Source: JAIVGV01 sp035295985 (GTDB lineage: Bacteria > Acidobacteriota > Blastocatellia > Pyrinomonadales > Pyrinomonadaceae). From it: DNA of 24,934 nucleotides. The notes below the pieces were generated by a model. The model was given only the letters and a program-made list of their open reading frames with translations. It was not told the DNA's origin and ran no database searches. This document shows, in pieces, positions 15,909 to 22,581 of the stretch. Every line of letters begins with the position of its first letter. The stretch's first letter is position 1. The position numbers and the translations under genes were made by a program. The stretch is from assembly GCA_035295985.1 (NCBI GenBank), contig DATHBT010000203.1, forward strand, positions 1 through 24,934, written 5' to 3'.

Positions 15909-16733
15909 CTAACGACCATTCCCTTCCGCCTGTCTAATCGTCTGCGCGAGGTCGGCGTGGCCGGATTCGGCGGCCCAGTCGGCGGCGCTCTTGTTGCGCG
16001 CGTCGCGCTGCTCGGCCCGCGCGCCCGCGGCGATCAGGACGGCGACGATTTCGGCGTTGCCGCGCGCGGCGGCGACCATCAGCGGCGTGCCGCCGACGTT
16101 GTTCGCGGCGTTCGCGTCGGCGCCGCGCGCGAGGAGCAGTTGCGCCGTCTCTGGGCGGTCGTAGAAGGCGGCCCACTGGAGCGGCGTCGCGCCTGAGTTG
16201 TCGCGCGCCGAGACGTTCGCCCTGCCCTCGACGAGCGACTTCGCGATCTCGGTATTAGCCGAAGCCGCCGCGAAGTGGAGCGGCGTCCAGCCGTCCTTGT
16301 CGGCGGCGTTCGGGTCGGCCCCGCTCCGCAGAAGCAGCCGCACGATCTCCGACTCCTCGTCGGAGACGGCGTGGAGCAGCGGCGTCAGGTTGCGGCGGTC
16401 GCGCGCGTTCACGTCCGGCTTGTGCGCGAGCATCAGGCGGACGAGCTTGTATTGCTTGGCGCCCGCGGCGGCGAGCAGCGGCGTCTGCCCGGCCTCGTCG
16501 CGCACGCCTGGACTCATGCCGGCGGCGAGGAAGAGGCGGACGGCCCACTCGTCGCCCTGCGCCGCGCTCTGCACGAAATTTTTCTCCCGGAACGGAATCC
16601 CACGCAGCGCCAGCTCCTGCCGTGCCGTCTGCGGCGAGACATCGCGGCGCGGGCGACCGCCGCAGCCCGGCGCGACCAGAAGCGCGGCGCAGGCGATCAC
16701 GAGCGCAACTACCTCTTTCGGTTTACGCTTCAC
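15909..16733 (-). CDS. Ankyrin-repeat lipoprotein
   Basis: 274 residues starting at a GTG (16733). An N-terminal hydrophobic stretch ends in the lipobox-like LLVAPGC (Cys24), suggesting lipid attachment after export. From about residue 58 there are six to seven ankyrin repeats, with clear GQTPLLAAA, LTPLLHAV, GWTPLHFAA, GATPLQWAA and GGTPLMVAA helices. Ankyrin repeats bind proteins; no catalytic domain is seen and the partner is unknown. It is the last of a three-gene run (TPR lipoprotein, SDR, ankyrin), 21 bp after the SDR stop codon. Confidence 0.88.
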   Translation of the reverse strand: MKRKPKEVVALVIACAALLVAPGCGGRPRRDVSPQTARQELALRGIPFREKNFVQSAAQGDEWAVRLFLAAGMSPGVRDEAGQTPLLAAAGAKQYKLVRLMLAHKPDVNARDRRNLTPLLHAVSDEESEIVRLLLRSGADPNAADKDGWTPLHFAAASANTEIAKSLVEGRANVSARDNSGATPLQWAAFYDRPETAQLLLARGADANAANNVGGTPLMVAAARGNAEIVAVLIAAGARAEQRDARNKSAADWAAESGHADLAQTIRQAEGNGR

Positions 16734-16754
16734 GATCCGCGGTTTGACGGTTCG

Positions 16755-17549
16755 TCACTCGCCGCCGAGGAGGCGGTTCGAGGCCAGCCAGTGGCCGCCG
16801 TCAACGACTATGACCGCGCCGTTGATGTAGCCGGCGGCGTCGGAGCAGAGGAAGACTGCGGTCTGCGCGATGTCTTTGACCAAGCCAAAGCGGCCGAGCG
16901 GAATCTGGCGTCGCAGCTTCTCCTTGAGGGGCGGCGGGAGCAGCCGCTTCATCCCCTCCGTGTCCTCGATTGGGCCGGGCGCGACGGCGTTTGTGCGGAT
17001 GCCGTGGCGGCCCCACTCGGCGGCGAGGTTGCGCGTCAGCGCGTCAACGCCGGCCTTCGCGGCCGAGACGTGGAGCTGCATCGGCGTGCCGAGGTAGTGG
17101 AGCGTGGCGCTGACGTTGAGGATCACCCCGCCGCGCTTTTTGAGTTCCGCGAAGGAGGCGCGGCAGACGTTGAACGTGCCCTTGAGATCAATATCCACGA
17201 CCGTGCCGAAGCCGTTGGGCGACAGCTCTTCGGGCTTGCACAAAAAATTGCCGGCCGCGCCGTTGACGACGATGTCCAGCCCCCCGAAACGCTCTACCGT
17301 GGCGGCTACGGCGCGCTCCACGTCTTCATAGTTCCGCACGTCGGCCGCGAAGGGCAGCGCCTCGCCGCCGCCCGCGCGGATCACTTCGGCCGCCGGCTCA
17401 AGGTTCTCGATGCGGCGGCTGACGAGGGCGACGCGAGCGCCCGCTTCGGCGAGAGCGCGCGCCACGCCGCCGGTGATGCCCGTGCCGCCGCCCGTCACGA
17501 GCGCGACGCGACCGGCCAGAATGTTGTCGGCGAAGATTTTCTCGGTCAT
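16755..17549 (-). CDS. Short-chain dehydrogenase, 2,4-dienoyl-CoA-reductase-like
   Basis: A 264-residue classical-fold SDR with NADP(H)-type Rossmann motif TGGGTGITGG, then ADVRN, NGAAGNF and NVSAT. The usual YxxxK is missing its Tyr: the segment reads QLHVSAAKAGVDALTR, with Lys kept. That Tyr-less pattern and the following VAPGPIEDTEG closely resemble eukaryotic peroxisomal 2,4-dienoyl-CoA reductase (DECR2) and its bacterial relatives, which reduce dienoyl-CoA intermediates in the oxidation of unsaturated fatty acids. Function is inferred from this resemblance. It starts 17 bp after the TPR lipoprotein stop and is probably co-transcribed. Confidence 0.88.
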   Translation of the reverse strand: MTEKIFADNILAGRVALVTGGGTGITGGVARALAEAGARVALVSRRIENLEPAAEVIRAGGGEALPFAADVRNYEDVERAVAATVERFGGLDIVVNGAAGNFLCKPEELSPNGFGTVVDIDLKGTFNVCRASFAELKKRGGVILNVSATLHYLGTPMQLHVSAAKAGVDALTRNLAAEWGRHGIRTNAVAPGPIEDTEGMKRLLPPPLKEKLRRQIPLGRFGLVKDIAQTAVFLCSDAAGYINGAVIVVDGGHWLASNRLLGGE

Positions 17550-17566
17550 CGGGTTCTTTCGCCGGG

Positions 17567-18010
17567 TCAGCGGTTGCCGTTGGACGCGCCGGGCGAAGCC
17601 GGGACGGTGACGGGGCGGCCGTCGTCGCCCACGGGTTCGCGCTGCGTCTCGTTGCCTATCTGCGTGATGCGCTCCTGCGCCTCCTCGTGATCGGGCTTGT
17701 GGCTGAGCGCGTTCTGGAAGTCGGAGAGCGCCTGATCGACCCGGCGCGCTTCGAGGTGCAGGTTGCCGCGGCCGACGAAGGCGTCGGCGAGCGAGTCGCG
17801 CACGGTTCGGTCGTCGGGGTCTTTGGCCGCGTCGGCTTCGAGGCGCGCGATCTCGGCGTCGAGCTTGCCGATGTCCCTCACGGCGGCGGTCGGGGTCGGC
17901 GCGGCGTTCGACGCGGAGGCAGGGCGGCTCGCGGCCTCCCGCGAGTCGCCGGCACAGGCAGACGCGACGAGCGCCGCGGCGCAGCAGAGGGTGAGCAGTC
18001 TTGTTCGCAT
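17567..18010 (-). CDS. Small TPR lipoprotein
   Basis: 147 residues from the ATG at 18010, which begins a clear lipoprotein signal (MRTRLLTLCCAAALVASAC, Cys19). The frame is open to 18058, but those 16 extra codons (TTDHGQLT...) come from the inverted-repeat element and should not be counted. After a low-complexity linker there are two TPR-like helix pairs (DDRTVRDSLADAFVGRGNLH and RRVDQALSDFQNALSHKP). It is probably an outer-membrane-anchored scaffold; the specific role is unknown. First gene of the run with the SDR and the ankyrin lipoprotein. Confidence 0.8.
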   Translation of the reverse strand: MRTRLLTLCCAAALVASACAGDSREAASRPASASNAAPTPTAAVRDIGKLDAEIARLEADAAKDPDDRTVRDSLADAFVGRGNLHLEARRVDQALSDFQNALSHKPDHEEAQERITQIGNETQREPVGDDGRPVTVPASPGASNGNR

Positions 18011-18026
18011 CAGTTTACGGAAGACC

Positions 18027-18141
18027 GTCAGTTGTCCGTGGTCAGTTGTCCGTTGCACGTGCCTACACGGCCTACTCGCTCAGATTGAACCGATCAAGCT
18101 ATGCCAGACGAACAACTGACCACTGACCACGGACAACTGAC
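18027..18141. repeat. Intergenic inverted-repeat element with 20-bp perfect arms
   Basis: The arm at 18027-18046 is the exact reverse complement of 18122-18141, with 75 bp between. Each arm is itself built of near-tandem CAGTTGTCCGTGGT units, and partial extra units flank both arms. It occupies the whole gap between the dikinase-like gene (stop 18149) and the TPR lipoprotein (start 18010). Its size and build parallel the element at 15788-15902, though the sequence differs. Confidence 0.8.
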
Positions 18142-18148
18142 TACTGTT

Positions 18149-20059
18149 TTACCCGCCCGCGATGTAGGGGCGCGACTGGACGATGTAAATCTGGCCGCCG
18201 CGGAAGACCCACTCGATGTCCTGCTCGCGGTTGCCGAAGAGACGCTTGATCTGCGCGGCCGTGCGCGCGAGCCGGCGCACCGCTTCGTCGCGGAGCACGA
18301 CGCGCTCGCCCGTGATCGGCACTTCCTTGACGCCGCCGCGGTCGTCGAACTTCAGCAGGCTCTCCTCGTCCGAGCGCGTGAGCACGCGGACGGCCTGCGA
18401 GCGCGGGCTGTAGATGATCTGCTCGGCGACGCGGCGGCCCTCGACGACCTTGATCCCTAAGCCGCGCTTGGCGCTGATGTAGATGGCCTCGCGGTTGTCG
18501 CGGTCGAACGGGTCGGCCGTGATCAGCACGCCCGCGCTGTCGGCGTCGATGCCCTCCTGGATGAGCACGGCCGGATAGACCTTCGAGTGGTCGATCCCCG
18601 CGCGCTCGCGCGCCTCGTAGGCCTCGAAGTTCCAGATCGAAGACCAGACGTTCTTGACGGCCTCGATCAGCGCGTCGTCATCCTTCACGTTCGGAACCGT
18701 ATTGTAGAGGCCCGCGCCGTTGAAGTTCGGCAGGTCTTCCGTGTTCGTCGAGCTGCGGACGAAGAGGCCCTTGCCCTTGAACTGGGCGTGGACGCGCGCG
18801 AGGATCGCGCGCCGCAGTCCTTCGTTGAACTTCCCCGCCTGAATGCGCGCACGCATCTCTTTTAGCCGCTCGCGGCGGTAGGCCGGGTCGTGGACGAACT
18901 TGTGCTCTTCGAGCATCTCGTAGATCGGCTCTTCGAGGTTGTTCTCCTTGACGAACTGATCGTAGTAGTAGAACGGCACGCTGAAGCCTTCGGGGACGAC
19001 GACGCCGGGCAGGCGGGCGTTCATCACGTGGCCGAGGTTGGCCGACTTCGCGCCGTAGGCCACGACCGATGCCCTCCGCTGCTCGCGCAGTGACGCGAGC
19101 CGCCTGACGGAGAGATCGAAGCGTGGCGTCATCAGCGTGCGCAGTTCCATCACGCGCTTCTGGTGCTCGTCGAGCGCGCTCTTGTCGGCGCGCTTGATCG
19201 TGAACCCGCCCGGCTTCGTCTCGAACGTCACCCACCAGCCGTCGTACTGCCTGAAGACCTCGTGGGCGTTCTTGACGTATGCGTTCGGCACGCCCCACGA
19301 CTTGGCGAGCAGGTTGACGTGCGAGAGCGGCGTCGATGGGCGGCTCGTGATGATGCCGGCGACGGGCGGCAGGTGGAGCGGCACTTCGTCGAGGACGAGG
19401 ATTTCGTTGTAGCCGATCTCGACGTGCTCATCCAGCTTCGGGATCACGTGGACGCGGCCCACGCCGCGCGCGACGTTCAGCGCCTGGTACTCCTGCTCGC
19501 GCGAGATGTCGGCTTGCAGGACGCGCTCCAGCCCCTCGATAGATGCCGACGCCTCCTCCTGCCGGTTCGAGTTCGGCTTGTACGCGACCGGCTCGAAGAA
19601 CGTCTTGTTAATCAGCTCGGCCGCGAGCTTGATCTGGTCGGCCGGGATGAGGTCGCCCTCCCAGAACTCGAACGTCCAGCGGCGCACGGGCGTCTGGTAG
19701 GCGAGCGTGCCGAGGATGAAGCGGCGATTGGGTTTGAGGTAGTTGTTGTCGAAGAACTCCTGCCCGCGTTCGAGCGACAGGTACGTGCCGTTGACGAACT
19801 CCTTGTGGAAGCGGTAGCGGCGCGAGTTGACGTAGTAGATTTTGTTCCCCTCGCGCCGGTCGATGACGAACATGACGTGCGGGAGCGGGTAGCCGGTGTC
19901 GGTGTTGACGCGCGACAGGCGGTCGAACTCCTCGCGCGACGCAATCGAGTGGCGCGAACGCTCCTCGCTCTCGTTGGCCCGCGCGGCGACGGCGAGCGCG
20001 AACAGGAATGAGGCCGAGAGCAGAGAGATTTTAGCGAGCCGCATAACTTTGACTTGCAT
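18149..20059 (-). CDS. Exported dikinase-like protein (phosphohistidine domain + PPDK-type ATP-binding domain)
   Basis: 636 residues from the ATG at 20059, which has GAAGG five bases and GGAGG eleven bases upstream; the frame continues to 20623 only as a shadow of the decarboxylase gene. The N-terminus is a signal peptide (LLSASFLFALAVAARA, likely cut before NES). A region without known motif precedes a phosphohistidine swivel domain (TSRPSTPLSHVNLLAKSWGV, His247). The PPDK N-terminal ATP-grasp domain follows: YGAKSANLGHV, FVRSSTNTEDLPNFNGAGLY, VLIQEGIDADSAGVLITADP, IEWVFRGGQIYIVQSRPY. Histidine domain before ATP domain is the order of plant glucan, water dikinase, not of PPDK or PEP synthase, and there is no PEP-binding barrel. 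Activity outside the cytoplasm, where ATP is scarce, is puzzling. It starts 8 bp after the decarboxylase stop, so the two form an operon. Confidence 0.85.
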   Translation of the reverse strand: MQVKVMRLAKISLLSASFLFALAVAARANESEERSRHSIASREEFDRLSRVNTDTGYPLPHVMFVIDRREGNKIYYVNSRRYRFHKEFVNGTYLSLERGQEFFDNNYLKPNRRFILGTLAYQTPVRRWTFEFWEGDLIPADQIKLAAELINKTFFEPVAYKPNSNRQEEASASIEGLERVLQADISREQEYQALNVARGVGRVHVIPKLDEHVEIGYNEILVLDEVPLHLPPVAGIITSRPSTPLSHVNLLAKSWGVPNAYVKNAHEVFRQYDGWWVTFETKPGGFTIKRADKSALDEHQKRVMELRTLMTPRFDLSVRRLASLREQRRASVVAYGAKSANLGHVMNARLPGVVVPEGFSVPFYYYDQFVKENNLEEPIYEMLEEHKFVHDPAYRRERLKEMRARIQAGKFNEGLRRAILARVHAQFKGKGLFVRSSTNTEDLPNFNGAGLYNTVPNVKDDDALIEAVKNVWSSIWNFEAYEARERAGIDHSKVYPAVLIQEGIDADSAGVLITADPFDRDNREAIYISAKRGLGIKVVEGRRVAEQIIYSPRSQAVRVLTRSDEESLLKFDDRGGVKEVPITGERVVLRDEAVRRLARTAAQIKRLFGNREQDIEWVFRGGQIYIVQSRPYIAGG

Positions 20060-20067
20060 CAGCGCCT

Positions 20068-21660
20068 TCACCTCCCTTTCAACAGTTCGTGGCTTTCGCG
20101 TCTGAGCAATTCTACCAGATCGTCCACGTGGCGGCGCTCGGTCAGGAAGCTGTTGACATTGGCCCGGAGCGCCCGCCGCCCTCCGAGAATGGTTGTCGAA
20201 ATCCATGCCTCGCCGCTGCGCTCGACGCGCTGCTGCAAGGCGCGCTGCAAGTCGTCCAGCTCCCTGACATTCCGCACGCCGGGCGGCACGATGCGGAAAT
20301 TGCAGACGGCCGTCTCCACGCGCCCGATTGTCTCGAAGTGTTCGAGTTCTGAGACGCGCGCCGCGAGGCGTTCGGTCAGCTCGATCTGCCGCTCGATGAT
20401 CTCGGCGTAGCCGCGCGTGCCGAGGGTCTTGAGCGCTGCCCAAACCTTGAGCGCGTTGAAGCGGCGCGTGCCGAGCTGGCCGTAGCGGAAGAAGTCGAGG
20501 GGCACGTCCTCGCCGCCGCGCTCCTCGCTCAGGTATTCGGGCGTGATGTCGAAGGCGTCGCGCAGCACCGACGCGCCCTCGCGCACGAGCGTCACGCCCG
20601 CGGCGAAGGGGACGAACATCCACTTGTGCGGATCGATGGTGACGGAGTCGGCGCGCTCTAGCCCTCGCAGCCGGTGGCGGTACTTCTCGGACATCGCGAG
20701 CGCGCCGCCGTAAGCAGCATCGACGTGGAACCAGGCGCTGAACTCTGCCGCGATGTCGGCCAACTCGTCGAGCGGATCGATAACGCCGGTCGAGGTCGCG
20801 CCGGCCGCGCCCGCGACGCAGACGGGGACGTTGCCCGCCGCCAAGTCGCGCTCGATCCGGTCGCGGAGCAAATCTGTGCGGATATGAAAGCTCTCGTCCG
20901 TCTCGATCTTGCGGAGGTTGCGGCGGCCGAGTCCGAGTATGTCAACGCTCTTCTCGAACGAGTAGTGACACTGCTCGGAGGCGTAAACGATGAAATCGCC
21001 GACTGATTGCGACGCATCGCGCCCGTCGTCATACGATGCGCCCGCGTTGTCGCGCAACCCATTCGCGTTGTCGTATGACTCGCTTGAGCCGTCGTTTCGT
21101 CTGCGAGCGCGCCTCATGCCTTCGTCCCGAATAGCATCGGCCGCGCGGTCGCGCGCGCACTTCAGTGCGACGAGGTTGGCTTCCGAGCCGCCGCTCGTCA
21201 TCGTGCCGAAGCTTCCGGGCGGGTAGCCGACGAGCTCGCAGAGCCAGCGTAAGACGCGCGCCTCGACCACGCTCGCCGCGGGGGAGTTGCGCCACGCCGC
21301 GCCGTTCTGGTTGAGGGCAGAGGCGAGCGCGTCGGCCCAGACGGCGACGGGCAGCGGCGTCGGGTTGAACAGCCCGTAGTAGCGCGGGCTGGGGATGTGC
21401 ATCGCGTGCGTGACGATCTCGCGCTCAAATCGGCGGAACACTTCGAGCGCATCGCCGCCTTCGCGCGGCAGCGGCTCGTCGAACAGTTTTTCCAGCTCGG
21501 CGGGCGAAGCAGTGGAGCAGACCTGGCGCGTGTCGAGCGAGCGGGCGTAGTCGGCGACGATCTCGGCGGCGGCGCGGCCGAGACGTTCGTGATCCGCGAC
21601 GAATGTCCCGGCCGGCGAAGCGTCACCGCGCCCCGCCTGTCTCTGTGCTTCGACTTTCAT
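20068..21660 (-). CDS. Group II pyridoxal-phosphate amino acid decarboxylase (AADC/GAD-like)
   Basis: 530 residues. Visible are the family segments SPRYYGLFNPTPLPVAVWAD, MTSGGSEANLVAL, YASEQCHYSFEKSVDILGLG, WFHVDAAYGG and the PLP Schiff-base Lys346 in TIDPHKWMFVP, then FRYGQLGTRRFNALKVW and a C-terminal small domain. It resembles aromatic-L-amino-acid decarboxylases and related aspartate/glutamate enzymes; substrate cannot be fixed. A roughly 35-residue low-complexity linker (RRARRRNDGSSESYDNANGL and onward, about 183-218) is inserted between two conserved blocks, encoded by DNA with a 9-bp inverted repeat. It is the first gene of an operon with the exported dikinase-like protein and divergent from rsmG, 55 bp apart. 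Confidence 0.92.
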   Translation of the reverse strand: MKVEAQRQAGRGDASPAGTFVADHERLGRAAAEIVADYARSLDTRQVCSTASPAELEKLFDEPLPREGGDALEVFRRFEREIVTHAMHIPSPRYYGLFNPTPLPVAVWADALASALNQNGAAWRNSPAASVVEARVLRWLCELVGYPPGSFGTMTSGGSEANLVALKCARDRAADAIRDEGMRRARRRNDGSSESYDNANGLRDNAGASYDDGRDASQSVGDFIVYASEQCHYSFEKSVDILGLGRRNLRKIETDESFHIRTDLLRDRIERDLAAGNVPVCVAGAAGATSTGVIDPLDELADIAAEFSAWFHVDAAYGGALAMSEKYRHRLRGLERADSVTIDPHKWMFVPFAAGVTLVREGASVLRDAFDITPEYLSEERGGEDVPLDFFRYGQLGTRRFNALKVWAALKTLGTRGYAEIIERQIELTERLAARVSELEHFETIGRVETAVCNFRIVPPGVRNVRELDDLQRALQQRVERSGEAWISTTILGGRRALRANVNSFLTERRHVDDLVELLRRESHELLKGR

Positions 21661-21715
21661 CTTCGGCTAAGCTAACTCAGGCGGGCCACCTTTTCCAACC
21701 GGCGCGTAAAGAGGG

Positions 21716-22348
21716 ATGACAGACCGGCGGAGAGAATTCATCGGCGCACTCGACGGGCACGCGGCGGCGTTCGGCGCGGGTCTCGACGCGGGCGTGCGCG
21801 AACGGCTCGCGGACTATTTCGAGCTGGTCGGACGCTGGAACAAGCAGTTGCACCTCGTCGCCCCGTGCGCGCCGGAAGAGTTCGCCACCCGCCACGTCCT
21901 CGAATCGCTGCTCGCCGCCGAGCACATGAGCCACGGCGCGCGCTTCATCGACATCGGCTCGGGCGCGGGGCTGCCCGCGATTCCCTGCCTCGTCGCTAGG
22001 CCCGATCTCTCGGCCACGCTCGTCGAGGCCTCAGCGAAAAAGTGCGTCTTCCTGCGCGAGGCCGCCGCCGCGCTGGACTTGCGCGAACGAATGCAGGTTA
22101 TCAACTCGCGCTTTGAAACAACACCCCCGCTGGAGGCCGACGCCGTCACCTGCCGCGCGCTCGAACGCTTCGCGGAGATGCTGCCGAAGATTCTCGACTG
22201 GTCTCCGCCGTCAGCCCGGCTACTTCTCTTCGGCGGGCCGGCGCTCGGCGAGGCGATTGAACGCGCGGGCCGCACATTCGATTCTGTTCTTATGCCCGAG
22301 TCCGAACAGCGATTCCTATTCGTCATTCAAGCCCAAACAAAATTGTAG
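21716..22348 (+). CDS. rsmG: 16S rRNA (guanine527-N7)-methyltransferase RsmG
   Basis: 210 residues, normal length for RsmG (GidB), which methylates G527 of 16S rRNA with S-adenosylmethionine. Signatures are LVGRWNKQLHLVAP, the SAM motif FIDIGSGAGLPAIP, LVEASAKKCVFLREAA, and VTCRALERF. GAGGG touches the ATG at 21716, a tight ribosome binding site. The stop codon and last Leu codon lie inside the outer arm of a palindromic repeat element (22343-22491), so the C-terminal end may have been reset by that element. Confidence 0.95.
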   Translation: MTDRRREFIGALDGHAAAFGAGLDAGVRERLADYFELVGRWNKQLHLVAPCAPEEFATRHVLESLLAAEHMSHGARFIDIGSGAGLPAIPCLVARPDLSATLVEASAKKCVFLREAAAALDLRERMQVINSRFETTPPLEADAVTCRALERFAEMLPKILDWSPPSARLLLFGGPALGEAIERAGRTFDSVLMPESEQRFLFVIQAQTKL

Positions 22349-22491
22349 GGGCAGGGCAAGTCCGCGGCCCGCAGCAGCCGTCAGGCTGCTCGAAAGGAAC
22401 CCCGGCATTCGACAATGATATTTGTCGAATGCCGGGGTCACGCGGTTCGCGCTCGCGCGCTCAACGGGCAGGGACAAGCCTGCCCCTACAA
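22343..22491. repeat. Nested palindromic intergenic element (149 bp)
   Basis: Outer arms TTGTAGGGGCAGG (22343-22355) and its exact reverse complement (22479-22491). Inside are three further hairpins: 22373-22379 with 22384-22390; a perfect 17-bp stem 22399-22415 with 22422-22438 around TGATAT; and 22466-22472 with 22479-22485, which shares the right outer arm. No open reading frame of note. It has the form of a miniature repeat or REP-like unit. The left arm supplies the rsmG stop codon. The central stem has no T tract, so it is not an obvious intrinsic terminator. Confidence 0.8.
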
Positions 22492-22523
22492 CAAAGCCGC
22501 GCCGGAATAGCGGTACAGAAAGT

Positions 22524-22559
22524 GAAGGGGCGAGACATTTTCAAGTGTCTCGCCCCTTC
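22524..22559 (-). terminator. Perfect 14-bp hairpin downstream of the S55-like gene, possible terminator
   Basis: 22524-22537 pairs with 22546-22559 around TTTTCAAG. It begins 22 nt after the stop of the minus-strand S55-like gene. On the minus strand it is followed by ACTTTCTG, and on the plus strand by no T tract. Its placement between convergent genes fits a stop for read-through from either side. Confidence 0.5.
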
Positions 22560-22581
22560 GCTGTTCCGTTCGATTCGTTCG

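Noticed and set aside
16275..17690. 471-codon plus-strand open frame
   Set aside because: It lies antisense to the ankyrin lipoprotein and SDR genes, which have clear family motifs. Long opposite frames are common in GC-rich coding DNA, and its translation is Arg/Ala/Gly-rich with no recognisable domain.
20060..20623. N-terminal extension of the dikinase-like protein
   Set aside because: The extension overlaps the decarboxylase gene in another frame and is Arg/Ala-rich. A signal peptide and good ribosome binding sites fix the start at 20059.
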